This document shows, piece by piece, positions 63,787-64,000 of a stretch of DNA of 64,000 nucleotides. The stretch is from positions 36,213 through 100,212 of the forward strand of contig NZ_FOQI01000018.1 in the NCBI RefSeq assembly GCF_900113705.1, given 5' to 3'. The stretch is from Collimonas sp. OK307 (lineage in GTDB: Bacteria; Pseudomonadota; Gammaproteobacteria; Burkholderiales; Burkholderiaceae_D). The position numbers and the translations under genes are program-made. Each line of letters begins with the position of its first letter. Positions within the stretch are counted from its first letter, which is position 1. The notes beneath the pieces are model-generated. The model worked only from the letters and a program-made list of their open reading frames with translations, was not told where the DNA came from and searched no databases.

Positions 63787-64000
63787 ATGAAGAATACCGT
63801 AATTGGTGTTGACATTGCAAAGACTGTTTTTCAGTTGCATTGGGTGGAAGCAGAGACCGGCGAGATCAGGAGCAAGCAGCTCAAACGGGCTGGTTTTCTG
63901 TCCCATTTTGCCAATCTGGCACCTTGCCTGATTGGCATGGAAGCCTGCGGTGGGGCTCAACATTGGGCACGCCGATTAATGGAGATGGGGCATCGGGTCA
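63787..64000 (+). CDS. IS110-family transposase, N-terminal part (cut by window edge)
   Basis: The first 71 residues of an IS110-type transposase: it opens MKNTVIGVDIAKTVFQLHW, with the first Asp of the DEDD RuvC-like motif at residue 9, then GMEACGGAQHWARRL near residue 52 with the next Glu. AGGAG precedes the ATG. The gene continues past 64000; a full protein is about 340 residues. Only the start is visible, so completeness cannot be judged. Confidence 0.85.
   Translation, partial: MKNTVIGVDIAKTVFQLHWVEAETGEIRSKQLKRAGFLSHFANLAPCLIGMEACGGAQHWARRLMEMGHRV

Overview
The window looks like chromosomal DNA of a betaproteobacterium, most likely Burkholderiales and plausibly Oxalobacteraceae (Collimonas/Herbaspirillum-like). 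This is an inference from gene families: split PqiA, porin_4-type porins, PDC/4-oxalomesaconate catabolism genes, MocR and LysR regulators, a TctC (Bug) remnant and secreted S53/S10 peptidases. No rRNA, tRNA or CRISPR array was found.

Layout. 0.3-1.8 kb: two related, divergently oriented TetR-type repressors. 2.1-6.6 kb: a tight pqi operon (DUF3313 lipoprotein, PqiA in two halves, MCE protein PqiB, lipoprotein PqiC) behind a promoter whose -35 carries a palindrome. 6.7-8.1 kb: an exported unknown and a DUF2145 protein. 8.1-17.7 kb: a catabolic island for 2-pyrone-4,6-dicarboxylate/4-oxalomesaconate (LigI, GalD, LigJ, LigK, a DUF1932 oxidoreductase) with a porin, a DctA-type symporter, a normal LysR and a LysR with two DNA-binding domains. 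No ring-cleavage dioxygenase is present. 18.0-18.7 kb: decayed IS3-family element. 19.0-27.9 kb: a LysR divergent from a redox operon of four aldo/keto reductases (one with a Tat signal), an NmrA-like protein, an SDR and a cupin, followed by a CPA1 antiporter.

27.9-31.1 kb is a scrambled mobile-DNA zone: a fragment resembling the C-terminus of an NAD-kinase-like protein, two clusters of 20-bp-period transposon end repeats, an intact TIR-domain protein and a histidine ammonia-lyase fragment. 31.3-45.2 kb is an aromatic or terpenoid oxidation region: MFS transporter, a class I P450 system (ferredoxin reductase, [2Fe-2S] ferredoxin, [3Fe-4S]-type ferredoxin, P450), aldehyde dehydrogenase, a Rieske oxygenase with a PDR/VanB-type reductase, an FAH-family hydrolase, a Crp/Fnr regulator, a porin and an SDR. 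Two diverged copies of a ~148-bp intergenic block lie upstream of the porin and upstream of a decayed gene before the MFS transporter, suggesting co-regulation. 45.2-45.9 kb holds a TctC fragment cut by an IS3-family remnant.

45.9-64 kb is more ordinary chromosome: DUF2058, dienelactone hydrolase, FadD-type acyl-CoA ligase, a Tat-exported esterase, a MocR regulator divergent from a GNAT acetyltransferase, an LprI-like protein, a membrane-anchored unknown, then exported or secreted hydrolases (phospholipase C-like, S10 and S53 peptidases), a LysR stub, a double-Mop molybdate-binding protein, the Prc protease, a DUF1993 protein and the start of an IS110-family transposase cut by the window edge.

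The best candidates for new biology are the TIR protein with an uncharacterised C-terminal half, the double-HTH LysR, the shared 47-bp and ~148-bp regulatory blocks, and the P450 served by two different ferredoxins. All functional statements rest on motif reading without database searches.
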